From Clitopilus passeckerianus (taxonomy: Eukaryota > Basidiomycota > Agaricomycetes > Agaricales > Entolomataceae), in contig CALYLX010000135.1 of assembly GCA_944990035.1 (NCBI GenBank), positions 124,001-188,000 on the forward strand: DNA of 64,000 nucleotides, written 5' to 3'. The translations under genes were made by a program, and so were the position numbers. A model generated the notes under the pieces. The model saw only the letters and a list, made by a program, of their open reading frames with translations. It was not told the DNA's origin and ran no database searches. Positions 10,851 through 22,150 of this stretch are shown piece by piece; position 1 is the stretch's first letter; every line of letters starts with the position of its first letter.

Positions 10851-12291
10851 CTATCTATCAACTATCGTTCCACCATGTCCTCCGATGTACATATCCGTAT
10901 GTATCTGTACGAGACGGTCGACCGTTGCGCTGGTAAGAGACCGGAGCTTTATATCGGAACGCTGGTCGCGTCAGGTAAGCATAGTGATGAGACAGAGCAT
11001 GCCAGAAGGGATACATACCAAGGCAAAGCAAACCCCTCTGTATATCCACCCAAAGAGGTCTTTAAAGTCCGGATGAGACTTGGGTGGGACTGTTGGATCT
11101 TTTGTTTTCTGCAAGTATTTGAGTGCGCAGCGTTTGATGGCCTAGATGGATTGTTTGTTAGTCTGGGGATATAAGAGATAGACTTGTATAATTCACTGAC
11201 GTCTTTGTTCGCTCTCTCAATTTCTTCACCACTGTCCTCACCCACGTCCTTATCCGCGGCCCCCAGCTGCTGGGTAAATCTTGACGACGAGCCGTCTGTA
11301 CCGCCGAATACATCATCTGCCCCGTCAATCTCCTTCGCTTTCCCCTTTCCTTTCACTTTGCCTGGGACCTCCGGAACCTTGAACAAAGAATCCGCTTTCT
11401 TGACGCCAACACGAGTGTTACTTCCGAGCTCTGCCGCCCCGCCTTCCGCAACCTTCTTTCTTTTGGCCGGGGGCACAAGGGTCGAAGAACTGGCAACCCG
11501 CTTCAACTCCTTGCTCAAACCGCTACTGGGCATACGCTTGAGATCGCGTTTGCCTGCTCCGAAGAGAACCATTGGCTTTCGTGGGGTTGGGTCATCAGGC
11601 CGAGGAATACGGATAGACGATTTGGTTAGAGTTGGTGGTGGCCGAGATGTTAGTCGTGCAACGACGAGGCTGAGGGATGTGGTGTCGTGCTCCTGGGGAC
11701 GCGCGTAAATGACCATTTCAGTTGTATCCGGCCCATCTAACGCATATGTTGAGCCGTTAAGGTTGCCAGATATGTTGTCCAGCCTAACATACCTGTGTCT
11801 CCTACGGCTACTTTCACTCCGATAGGCGATGAGAGTTTGGAAGAGGGACCGGATGTAGACGTTGATGCCAGTGGGGTAAGACAGAAGGTATTTTCGAAAT
11901 ATATCCTCGTCAAAGTGGCGTATGGATGTATGTCCCTAATTCTGGGTCAACACCTGTAGAGTTGGGAAGGCTCTAAATGGACTCACATTTCGACTCCACC
12001 ACTTTCATCAAGCCACACGTTTCCTTCGTTGAGGTCGATGATTCCAGTAAAACGAATGCTTGGTCTTCCGCGCATAGTTTCGAGCGCAAGCGCAAGAGGA
12101 TTCTGAAGGAGATCGTTGCGCTTCGAGGGACTATCCAGTCGCGCTGTGAATGTTATGCCATCGAGCAATAAGTGTGAGTCTGGCAATGACAATGCCCCAC
12201 GGTAGAGTAAGCGGTAAGCTGTTCCGGCATTTTCAGCTAGCTTCGAAGGTGTCGAGGTTTTGGTAGGGCTCTGAAAAAGTGCATCCTTCAT
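10851..12291 (-). CDS. Probable Sld7-like DNA replication initiation protein
   Basis: Five exons join in phase. Exon 1 (MKDALFQSPTKTSTPSK to GGVE) runs into MDIHPYATLTRIYFENTF, then VGDTDGPDTTEMVIYARP, a long linker and a helical C-terminus with HPDFKDLFGWIYRGVCFAL and IKLRSLTSATVDRLVQIHTD, stop at 10851. An N-terminal beta-rich half plus a C-terminal helical module containing a 'HPxFKxLFGxxYRGxxFAL' signature is what I associate with Sld7, the Sld3 partner that helps load Cdc45 at origins. This is recalled family resemblance, not a search result. The linker (GAGKRDLKRMPSSGLSKELK, then a KGKGKAKE tract) is basic and probably nuclear-targeting. Two introns use rather weak donors (GTCAGT). ATG at 12291 is the first Met of the frame. 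Confidence 0.5.
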
Positions 12292-12899
12292 CCGTTGGTC
12301 TGGAGCCAACAAAGTTGATTTGGGCGAAGGTCACGGTCGAACTCTAAACGTGGACGCGTTATTTGTGTTTATTGACTTCCCACGGTGACTTCTTGACTTG
12401 CCGGCTTGCCGGAGCATTGTTCGACCTCAGTAGAACATTTGCGAAAAACATGACTAGTTTTCATTCTTACAAGGTCGTAGTTGCGGAGGAATCATTCCAA
12501 TAAAACAGAAATTCTAATAGACGGTTGATTTATGGCCCCGGGAGCCTGACTTTTACACCATTAAGGGCTTGTCAGGGGCAACTGCAGGAGTTCCTTCCCA
12601 AGCTATTTCCTCAAGCCGTTCCATTCTTTCCTATTCCTATTGTTGTGAGAGCAGTAATACGTACTTCAACTGGCATTAACTGAGAGCGTACTCTTGACAT
12701 GGATGGGAGTCTGAACGCAACCGGTACTCCGGTCCGTCGGACACATCAGGACCTCTCAGTTGGTCATGTGACCTACATCCAAGTTATCGACGTGTACGCT
12801 GTTGTTGCCGTTGAGGTCGCCGACGTGAAAACCCGTTGAACATCGCAGTCTCTCTCTGGCTCTGGGTATCAGCATCAACAAGATACTCTGAGCCAAATT
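12292..12899. other. Divergent promoter region
   Basis: About 600 bp separating the Sld7-like gene (minus) and glucosidase II (plus). A short frame starting ATGGATGGG near 12708 has 46 codons and no likeness to anything known. No TATA box or repeat is obvious. Confidence 0.5.
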
Positions 12900-15800
12900 A
12901 TGCTCTCTCTAAATTTTGTCGGGCTCGTCTATCTATTGCTCCTCACCCCACAAGCACTTGCGGTCAAAGAACACGACTTCAAGAAATGTCACCAATCCGG
13001 CTTTTGTAGGCGCGGAAGGGCTCTTTCTGCTCGAGCTAAAGACGCAGGCTCAAAATGGACCTCGCCATACACTCTCAAGAGTGATTCAATTGACATTGCT
13101 TCTGATCAAGCTGTCTTCAAAGCAGGCGTAAAGTCTTCCCTCTACCCCAACATCAACTTCGGCCTTGAACTTCGAGTCCACGATGATGGTGTTGTTCGAG
13201 TGCGTATGGACGAGATTGGTGGCCTGCGCAAGCGCTACGATGAGGCAGCGTCATGGGCTCTCATCTCTGAACCTATCATCAGCAACGAAGTAAAGTGGAA
13301 GGCAGGGAAGAAGGACATCAGGGCTACTTTCGGCGACAACGAGGTTGTCGTCACCTACGAGCCCTTGCGCGTGGCACTACTCCGAAATGGCAAAGAGCAG
13401 GTTGTCCTCAATGGACAAGGCCTTCTGCACATGGAGCACTTCCGCGCGAAGACACCCGAAGTCACTCATACTGAGGAGGCCGAACCGAAGGAGGAGCAAG
13501 AGGTTGCTGGGGACGAAGCCCAAGTACCTTTGAAGAAGGAAAACCCCAGAGCTTGGTTCGAAGGAACCGATGAGGATGCTTATTGGGACGAAACATTCGG
13601 GACGTGGGCCGACTCGAAGCCAAAAGGTATGACTCCAATCACCTTCTATGCTGTGTTCCCAACGTTGATTATACTTTGAAAGGTCCTGAATCTCTGTCCC
13701 TGGATATCAACTTCCCTAACCATGGAACAATCTACGGAATACCTCAACATGCTACCCGTCTTGCTTTACCCACGACCGCTGGAGAATCGCCGTTCTTTGA
13801 GGACCCTTACAGGCTCTACAACGCGGACGTTTTCGAATACCTCGCCTCTTCCCCAATGTCTATTTATGGCTCTATTCCCGTCCTCCACGCCCACTCTACT
13901 GAATCGACCGTTGGCATTTTCCATGCCATTGGTTCGGAAACCTGGATCGATGTCGCACATGCTTCCGCCAAGTCCACCGAGACTCACTGGGTATCTGAAT
14001 CCGGCATCATGGATCTGTTCTTGATGCCAGGTCCCACTCCCGAAGAGATCTTCAAGCAGTACTCCAGGTTAACAGGTACTTCGGTTCTCCCCGCTCAATG
14101 GAGTCTTGGGTATCACCAGTGCCGCTGGAACTACGTCAGCTCGGATGATGTCAGGACCGTTCAAAAGCGGTTCGACGAGGATGACATGCCGGTTGATGTC
14201 TTCTGGTTGGACATTGAGTATGCTGAAGACCATAAGTACTTCATCTGGGACAAGAGGAATTTCCCGATCCAGTTGATTTGATCAACGACGTTGCAGCCCT
14301 TGGCCGCAAGGTACGTTCAGCTTTTGTCCCATTGCTCTCTCATCCTCATTTCTTCTCGTATAGATGGTTGTCATCGTTGACCCGCATCTCAAACGAGTGT
14401 CTGAGTATCCTGTTTACGAGAAAGCCACCGAACAGGGCCTTCTTGTCAGGACGAAGGACAAGAACGACTATGAAGGATGGTGCTGGTCTGGTAGCAGTGC
14501 TTGGATTGACTTCTTCAACCCCGCGGTATGGGACTGGTGGAGGTCTCTCTTCAAGCCGCGTCAACTTGCCTCTGGCTGGTCGTGGACTGAGAGCACTGAA
14601 GCCGTTCACATTTGGAATGATATGAATGAGGTATGTAACCCAATTTTCTCGAATCTGACCGTTATTGACTCTTCGTCAGCCATCTGTCTTCAATGGTCCT
14701 GAAATTACGATGCCCAAAGATAATGTTCATCATGGTGATTGGGAACATCGCGATGTTCACAATATCAACGGAATGCTCTTCGTAGGTTTTTTCCAAGCAT
14801 CGACTCGCGTACCCCGCTCATTACTCGTGACTAGTCCAACCTCACCTCTCAGGCTGTTGCCGAACGTGGTGAAATCCGCAAGCGTCCTTTCGTTCTCACT
14901 CGCTCCTTTTTCGCTGGCTCTCAGCGCTTCGGTGCTATGTGGACTGGTGATAACCTCGGCACCTGGGAACACATGGCAGTAGGAATCAAGATTATCCTTT
15001 CCTTGAATATTGCTGGATTCTCTTATGCCGGATGTTAGTATTCTCTATCCCACTTCTCAGTGCAGAAGACTAATTGCCTTATTATACAGCTGATGTTGGT
15101 GGTTTCTTCGGCAACCCAGACACAGAAATGTTGGTACGCTGGTACCAAGTTGGCGCTTTCGGCCCATTCTTCCGTGCCCATGCGCATATCGATACCAAGC
15201 GCCGCGAGCCCTTCCTTCTTGAGGAGCCATATAAGGGTATCGTCAGGGATATTCTCCGCCTCCGATACAGCCTCTTGCCTGTCTGGTATACCGCTTTCCG
15301 TGAAAACACCGTGTCTGGTCTCCCAGTTGTCAGGTCAGTTACGAAGAGTTCGACTTCATTCCTCTTAAGCTGAATGCGCTTTCAGACCTCAATATGTGAT
15401 GTTCCCCAAGGATCAGAATGGATTTGATATTGATGACCAGTTCTATGTTGGGTCATCGGGTCTATTGGTCAAGCCAGTTACCGAGAAGGGTGCTACACAA
15501 GCCACTGTATATCTTGGAGAGGACCAGGTAAGCGCTTTGGATTTTCTCAGCAGAACAATGACTTGCCGTGCTAGGTCTACTATGACTATTTCACTCACCA
15601 AGCATTCCGTGGTGCATCCAAGGGCAAAGAAATCACCGTTCCAGCTGAGCTTCACCAACTCCCTCTGTTCGTCCGCGGCGGTAGCATTGTACCAACTCGT
15701 GAGCGCCCCCGTAGGTCATCAACCTCGATGAAGCAAGATCCCTTCACCCTCCGTGTTGCTCTCGGCAAAGACAGCGCCGCTCGTGGCGAGCTCTACCTCG

Positions 15801-16197
15801 ATGATGGCGAGACCTATGATCACCAGAAGGGCCACTTCGTCTGGCGCGAATTTGTCGCTGAAAAGCCTACCAAGAAATCCAGAACCTTGCGCATCTCGAG
15901 CAAGGACCTTGGCTCAGCCAAGCCCAACGAGGCCGTGGATGGTGTTGCTTTGGGCAAATTTGACCCTTCGAATGTTTTTGCGAAGAGCATTGGTGATATC
16001 CGTGTTGAGAAGGTTGCTGTTATTGGGCTGTCTTCCAAGCCTAAGAGCGTGAAGGTTGAAGGGGTAGTGAACTTGTTTGGGACTTCATCCCAGGTGTTGC
16101 TGCGAATGAGAAGAAGGAAGGTGTTGCAAGTATTTTGTCAATCAAGGATCCCAAAGTCCTGGTCATTGATGACTGGTCTATTGTGATTGACTGGTAG
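12900..16197 (+). CDS. ROT2: Glucosidase II alpha subunit (GH31), frame broken twice
   Basis: ER enzyme that trims the two inner alpha-1,3-glucoses from N-glycans and so controls calnexin binding. A signal peptide ([10 protein letters not shown]) precedes the mature N-terminus, which opens with [16 protein letters not shown] as in other glucosidase II alpha chains. GH31 landmarks: [29 protein letters not shown] with the nucleophile Asp, and FFRAHAHID near the substrate pocket. About 970 residues, the normal size, in about nine exons. Two breaks: at 14261-14267 the frame stops after RNF although [15 protein letters not shown] follows one base out of register, and at 16061-16064 the frame leaves SVKVEG and the expected [10 protein letters not shown] to IVIDW end (stop 16195-16197) is out of register. 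Each is fixed by one extra base in a C or G run. As written, the second frame would end at 16186. Confidence 0.92.
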
Positions 16198-16403
16198 ATG
16201 TACATATTTGACAAATGTAGACATTGACGCAATTTACAAGTCTTGCAACCTTCATTTGAATGTCAGTAATGAGTCCTAGTACAATCAATGATTCCCACGT
16301 TGCGCTTGAAAAGGTGAGATCAAATTCAACCGTTATTTGATACCAAAGTTCCTCTAGACGTCGCCGCAATAGTCACTTGAAAAGTGCATCTTGGACCTTG
16401 AAA

Positions 16404-18057
16404 ATGGCAGGAGTGATCTTCCCCGACAATCCTACGGCGACCCGGGGCGTTAAGCCTTCTCTTGAAAGAACTGTCTCGTTGGATAATCTTCCAATTGAAC
16501 TCCTCACCGTGGTGTTGAAATATACGAGACCCCTCGATATTATTCGTGTCCGACAGGTGGGGATCTCCATAACCGAATAATAATCATAATCTGACTCCGA
16601 GAGCAGGTTAATATGAGCTTATGCCGCACATCCTTCGAGCGTATCTTGTGGTTGGCGGTCCTCGAGAAAGTTTGCTACACATACGCCGTTGTTGGTGGGA
16701 CATTCAACTTCATCGAAATGTCCCAAGCAGAACTAGAGCTGGCAGCCTTGGGACCATTTCGCTTCTCCCGGGCTATGTGGCTATCTCCAACCCATGCTAA
16801 CTTGCGGGAGGGCGGGTTTGACTCTGCGCCGAGTCAAGGTCTCAGACGAACGAAAAGTCGACCATTTCCCCTCACAGGACGGATGCACAGTGCAGGATAT
16901 ATTCGAGACCTCTGGCTCGTTCCAGGCGGTCGCTTTATCGTTGTTCTGAGGGAAAGATGCCTTGAAATTTGGGATGTCAATAGTCTCCTAGACGGATTGA
17001 ACCCAGAACCCGGGCCATTAGCCTCGATGACGACTCCCAACACACTATTACATCTCCATTATACCTGGGCCACGTCCTGCAGCCAGTACATACGTGTAGC
17101 TCTCCAGGGCAACGTCCAAGGCGCTTGGAAAATCTATGAAATTCAGCCCTCGTCTACACCACCGCAATTCAGCCTATTTGCAGAGACAGAAGGCTGGGTC
17201 CCAAGGGCCATCTCAGGATGTTATTCATTTTATGACGATATTGGTGTATTCCTTGTTGAATCAGGTCCCGTAATTCGGAACCTATCCACTGGCGAGATTC
17301 TCATTCACATCGAAAAAGCCGAGTCGTTTCGTCAGGCAGCTGAGCGAATCGATACTGTCAGTTCTCCTACGTTTCCGTTGCTAGCGATGCTAATGGAATA
17401 TACAAACTGGCAGGTTTCAATTACCGACGACTATATATTACCGACGACTATATAATGGCACTTCAACCTCTCAGCCTGTTTCTTTGGAGATTTCATCGAG
17501 AGCAGTTGGACCGACCTTGTGCCAATAAAGTCGAGTTTGTCAATGAGATACCTCTCGGCACGGTCAACGTTGAAGAAGGCGAGGATCCCATTTGCGAGTT
17601 TGCCGGGAAACAAGGTCTGGACGGCCCTTTTTACATCTTGAGGGAAAGAGCGGGGTCAACGGACCCCTCAGCGCCGCAAGCCAAGTTGGATTTGTTTCGT
17701 ATATCGTTCCCCGATGTATCAGGGAAGGATGCAGATTTGCCTTCACATGTAACTCTCTGGAGCATCCTTGAAACCGCATTTGGGCAATTTGTAGGGAACG
17801 GTAGGCGAGTTATTGGCGATACCTTCATGCAGCCACTTGTCTTTAGGCGGTTGAACGGTAGTCTGATTGGAATGAAACTTAGGGTATGCGGGGAACACGA
17901 TGATTCGGACACAAAGGGACAAAGTTCCCACATAGTCACTGTTCTCTTACTCGAAAGCCCCTCAAGGAACCCCCTCTTCCCGTTCGATCCTTTCTCGGGT
18001 CGTGCCGCCGTTCCGGAGAGCCCACAGGAGCTTCGACTGATTGATTTTTTACCTTAA
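16404..18057 (+). CDS. F-box protein, split by a 17-bp duplication
   Basis: Residues 25-75 (LDNLPIELLTVVLKYTRPLD then IIRVRQ, VNMSLCRTSF, LWLAVLEKVC) form an F-box, the Skp1-binding module of SCF ubiquitin ligases. One intron lies inside it (GTGGGG to GAGCAG, 16556-16609). The following 400 residues resemble the beta-propeller-like C-terminus of agaric F-box proteins (DLWLVPGGRFIVVLRERCLE) that would hold the substrate. The frame reaches a TAA at 17453-17455 created by a tandem copy of a 17-bp unit. With one copy removed the frame continues through ITDDYIMALQPLSLFLWRFH to the stop at 18055-18057. As it stands the product would be cut to about 330 residues. Either a recent mutation or an assembly artefact. 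Confidence 0.75.
17421..17454 (+). repeat. Perfect 17-bp tandem duplication
   Basis: TTACCGACGACTATATA occurs twice head to tail (17421-17437 and 17438-17454) with no mismatch, inside the F-box coding region. Seventeen is not a multiple of three, so the second copy shifts the frame and makes the TAA. Confidence 0.95.
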
Positions 18058-18683
18058 ACTTTCACCTTGTCTAACCAGATAGAATATAGTCCTTTGTCCT
18101 ATGTACCACATACCCGAACTGGTGAAATGGAGCCCAGTTCTCTTTCAACACATCTTTCTCATCTGGTGTGCCCAGTCGAACTTGAAGCTTGGTGCCTCGA
18201 CCGTGGGTCAACGTTGTATACTCCGAATAAAAGACAAAAGATGGTACAAAGTGGAGTGATTCCGTCGGTTTGAATGCTCAAGGAGTGGTTGGTAATACAG
18301 CTCTGCTGTGCGACAGATATGCAATGAAGAAGGATGATATAAACTACATGCGGATGGAAACATGAATAAACCAATTGTTGAGCGGCAGAAACTAAGCCCG
18401 TGAATGGCCATACTTGAGGACGCGCAACAAAAAATAGAGAAATGTGCCGACAAGTGGTGGAAAGGAAGGAAGTGGTTGCAAGAGAGTAATGTGGTGTCAA
18501 AACTTTACAAACAAGAATGAACATAACGATAAGAAAAGACAGACAAAGGTTTGGTTTGATCCTTGAATGAAGGGTTCTGTGGCTGATAAGCTACATTCTT
18601 CGATACGCCCTCGTGTGACTCTGCCAACCTTGGCCCTCCCAGCTTCTACCCGACAGGTCTCCCAGTTCCCCTAGTTGTGAGTC
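18058..18683. other. Region between convergent genes
   Basis: 3' UTRs of the F-box gene and of the minus-strand gene ending at 18684. A 121-codon minus frame (18159-18524) is Cys/Ser/His-rich without any motif and is probably chance. Confidence 0.5.
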
Positions 18684-20549
18684 TCACTGGACCCGGCTTG
18701 CAATACCGCCAGGCGGCACTCCCGACGCCCCACCGATGTGCATCTGTGCGAGTTGTAACTGATGCATATACGACGCATAGGCCATCGGTCCCATCATCTG
18801 TGGTGGTACGGATAGCGTGGGTTGGAAAAAACTCTTAGGGCCGGGAGCAGATGACGCAATGTAGGGGAAAGATGGCGCGGGTATCGGAACAGCCATTGGT
18901 GTATGGATGCCTGTAATCATCGGCTGGCCAGGTACCATACCCAACGAAGACATGATTGGCGCAGAGCCGGAACTAGGCGTTGATGTTTTTGAGGACTTGC
19001 GTTTCCTATGCCGCGATCGAGTAGGTTCGTCGTTGACGCTGCTCCATGCCGATTTTTTCTGGAACACTGTCTTGGGCTTTCCTGGGAGAGAAGCAGCAAT
19101 TGCAGGCCCCTCTATCCAGCCATCGTTCATCGACGATGATGCCGGCGTTGTCGATGTCGCAGAGGATGTGGTGCCAGGTGGTGTCATCGGCGCAGGGCTT
19201 AACGTCCTCGGGAAATTGATATCTTGGCCTTCGAGGGGTGACTCTAGGCCTGCACCAGCGAGTGTCTGGTTTGGACTTGGGCTGGTGCTTGCACTCCTCC
19301 GTTTTGTAAACGACAAGAACAAGTTCCTTGTTTCCCTCACCCTGTCTTCCGTGCGAGCGAAAGGATGGTCGGAGAGGTCGATCCAGCCCTCATCATCCGG
19401 TGCTTGAGCGACAGGAGTTGCAGTCCTGAAGCCAGAGGTAGCTCGTGACCCTGGACGTATGTGATGTTCCAATGGATCAGGCGGTACTGGCACAGGGCTG
19501 AGGTTGTTGGAAGCTCTGGCTTGGGAGGACAATCTCAGCCGATCGATGATTTCTCGTGTCTTTGAAGTATTTGTTCTTCTCCTTGGAGAGGTGACGGAGG
19601 ATGGCTGTGGTTGTGAAAGTTGTTGTAGGAATGAAGGGATGATAGTGGATTCGGGGGCAGGCGCTTCCATAGAAGCATATTTGCTGAAGAACCCTTGATC
19701 GCCTCTGTTGAGGGACTGGGTTAAAGAAGGATAGACAGGGAAATCGAAATAGGAGTCTGGAGGATTGAGTAAGAAAGACGAATGTGTGGGTGGCGGATAA
19801 CCTTCAGGTTTAGGGAAAGTATGTGCAAATGAAGGGACGAAGGACGAAGCTGATGCATTAAGTGGGCGAACTCCATTCAGGTGGTGGTCGGGGCTATTCC
19901 TGAGAGGCGGGGACTCTTTGATATCAACTACAACTGCGCTGTTATTTAACTGAGGTGTTGATGGTACAGAGGCGGTATTTGCGCATCGGTCAAAATCACT
20001 GGTGCTTGAAGATGGACTTGATTCCGTAGATAAGGCAGGCAGAGAGAATTCCGGCTTGAGTGCGATTTCGTCGACAAGCGGCGCCAATAAATCGTCCTGA
20101 AATTGATCCCACTGGGCCTTTGAACGAGCAAGGTCATTATCGACCACTGGTTCTGAGATGGGCCTAGAAGGTTTTTGCTCGCGACGTGAGCCACGATAAT
20201 CCTCTAGCTTGAAAAAATCCACGGCGTGCTCGTATGGAGCTACAACCTCCTCCGCGCACTGAACGCCGCATAGGAGGTGACTCAGAGTTACGGCTCTGGT
20301 TTGATCGCCAGATTGACTTCTGGAGGACGAGGCAAAGCTCGTAGAGGTATCCTTCCTTTTCGAGGCTGAGGAAATGAGGGCTTCATGGTAGAAAGGCGGT
20401 TTCGCTGTCTTCCAGAAACTCGAAAATGGGGTTTGAGAAGGGTATGCCCACGAGACAGATGTGTAGGAAATCTTCCACCAATTCTTGTCGAGAGATTTCC
20501 ATCCACTGTTATCGTCTTCAACCCTGAGGTTATTGGCTCGCCAGTCCAT
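18684..20549 (-). CDS. Large disordered Ser/Pro-rich protein, function unknown
   Basis: Single uninterrupted coding exon of about 620 residues starting MDWRANNLRVEDDNSGWKSL. The N-terminal 120 residues are Trp/Tyr-rich and may fold (NWWKISYTSVSWAYPS). The rest is low complexity, with a repeated short motif: DDEGWIDLSDHPF and MNDGWIEGPAI share 'D-x-GWI', suggesting short linear binding sites. The C-terminus is Pro/Met/Gly-rich (PPQMMGPMAYASYMHQ). The frame stays open upstream to 20828, but an intron-like GTAAGT to CTTGCAG lies just before the ATG at 20549, so I take the upstream part as 5' UTR. I know no family; the composition suggests a regulatory or RNA-related protein, which is only inference. 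Confidence 0.55.
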   Translation of the reverse strand: MDWRANNLRVEDDNSGWKSLDKNWWKISYTSVSWAYPSQTPFSSFWKTAKPPFYHEALISSASKRKDTSTSFASSSRSQSGDQTRAVTLSHLLCGVQCAEEVVAPYEHAVDFFKLEDYRGSRREQKPSRPISEPVVDNDLARSKAQWDQFQDDLLAPLVDEIALKPEFSLPALSTESSPSSSTSDFDRCANTASVPSTPQLNNSAVVVDIKESPPLRNSPDHHLNGVRPLNASASSFVPSFAHTFPKPEGYPPPTHSSFLLNPPDSYFDFPVYPSLTQSLNRGDQGFFSKYASMEAPAPESTIIPSFLQQLSQPQPSSVTSPRRRTNTSKTREIIDRLRLSSQARASNNLSPVPVPPDPLEHHIRPGSRATSGFRTATPVAQAPDDEGWIDLSDHPFARTEDRVRETRNLFLSFTKRRSASTSPSPNQTLAGAGLESPLEGQDINFPRTLSPAPMTPPGTTSSATSTTPASSSMNDGWIEGPAIAASLPGKPKTVFQKKSAWSSVNDEPTRSRHRKRKSSKTSTPSSGSAPIMSSLGMVPGQPMITGIHTPMAVPIPAPSFPYIASSAPGPKSFFQPTLSVPPQMMGPMAYASYMHQLQLAQMHIGGASGVPPGGIASRVQ

Positions 20550-21138
20550 GGCGGTCGAATGGGTGTCTTTGAAGAGGTGTTCACTGCAAGGAGGGTTATA
20601 AGAACATGAGGTTCGAGTTGAAACGTTGAAATGGCATTCGAACAACAAAACACAAAGAGAGCGCTGACTTACACGAGCCTGCCCGTCCCTTATTACTGAT
20701 GTGATTCCACAATGTCGACAAACCTGGCCAGCACGATCAGAAAACACGGAAACCAAAGGGAACGGGAGGTTCCAGAGAGAAACGAGCGAACAAAAGAAGG
20801 AAAGAGGGCGGTATGGCGGTAGGATCACCTGCTAAGTAAAAAGCCTGGCTCAGCTCATTGGCGGCGGAACAAAGGACCGTTATTACCGCCACACGTTGTC
20901 TATCACGTTTTACCCGCTAAAACGCCTTTTCGAACAAAAACGCCGTCGCAACGTGCTTATAGGCTTCATATAGTGTATGAAAACTTTTTTCTAGGCATCA
21001 ATGTATACAGAGTACGCTAAGATATTTAATATGCACTGTCTTGTTCGTATTGATACGTCCATGTCAACTACTGCAACAACCATCAACAGTTTCTGTCAGA
21101 CTCCATGATCAAGAAGGGTTCTGGAGGGTTACAACCAT
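20550..21138. other. Intergenic region with 5' UTR intron of the minus-strand gene
   Basis: Contains the probable 5' UTR exon and intron of the preceding gene (to about 20830) and the 3' flank of the next minus-strand gene. The stretch 20890-21060 is AT-rich. No gene seen. Confidence 0.5.
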
Positions 21139-22150
21139 TCAATTGCACATTACAGCACCTCCTGCCAGTGGCGCATAGGCATTTGGCTCAACGACATCCC
21201 ACCTGGGGATCGGAGGTCGTCGAGGAAGTGGCGCGTTTCCTCTGAGCGGCCGCTCTGCCGGAGCAACTACCTTAGGCTTCGTATTGGCTTTCCTAGAGCC
21301 ATCCTTGGCCTGTTCTCTCCTGGTCGGCATCGTCTTTACTGGGTCGCGTGCACGAGGTGGGGCCTCCGTTTCTGTGGCGTTTCTGGTGTGCCGGCGAGGT
21401 GGTGTCTTGTCCTGGGGAGGCGGCCCTCGCAATAGTGATGATTGACTCTGCCTAACCGTTGATCCCTTGTTGACCAAGAACGAGTTGAAAAACTCTCTCA
21501 ATTCCGTCGAAAGTGAGACAGTGGGTTGTGGTGGAGAGGGAGGTTCGACCATCTTCTGAATCACGGTTGGTAGAGGAAGCTACAATGATTCAAGGTTCGG
21601 AAAACGGACAAAAACATGGTTCTACAAGACATACAGGATCATAATCCGAAGGCACAAGACGTTTTGCTTTTGGTCTCTTGACTCTCAAACCACCTCCAAC
21701 GCCACCAATTTTGATCGGGCTCAAGCTCGGCCACACAGAATATGCTGTTGAATCGGACGGGGGACCAGGAAGAAAGGTTCCATCTTCAAGCTCTCCGAAT
21801 CCTATTAGAGTGTATCCACCGGCTTTATCGCTGACAGACATGAAGGACGTGTGCTCCGGCGTTCGAGTCGTCAATACAGGCGTAACGGGGCGGGCTGGAA
21901 TAATATAACCATTACAGCAATGATTTATGGATGAACGCCTCGAACGCCGTTGGAAGAGGTGGTTCTCATGCATGGGGAGCATATTGAGTCGTTGGGGAGG
22001 AGACAGGCTTGAGCGCAGGAAGTGGGTACGCTTTGGCCTGTGCGCAGGCTTATATTTACTGTCGAGCCCTTGTGCCACCGCTGAGAGGGCCAAGGCATGT
22101 GCAGCTCTGACATTCTGCCGCCGGCCTCTTCTGCCCACCGGGCCAGCCAT
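21139..22150 (-). CDS. Uncharacterised basic protein
   Basis: Two exons joined at GTATGT and TTGTAG (DYDP to LPLPTV), about 310 residues. N-terminus MAGPVGRRGRRQNVRAAHAL is strongly basic. The middle contains GGYTLIGFGELEDGTFLPGP and IKIGGVGGGLRVKRPKAKRL. The C-terminal exon has a short helix (LSTELREFFNSFLVNKGS) then a disordered Arg/Pro-rich tail. No domain recognised. ATG at 22150 is the first Met of the frame. The basic clusters would fit a nuclear protein, but this is not shown. Confidence 0.5.
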
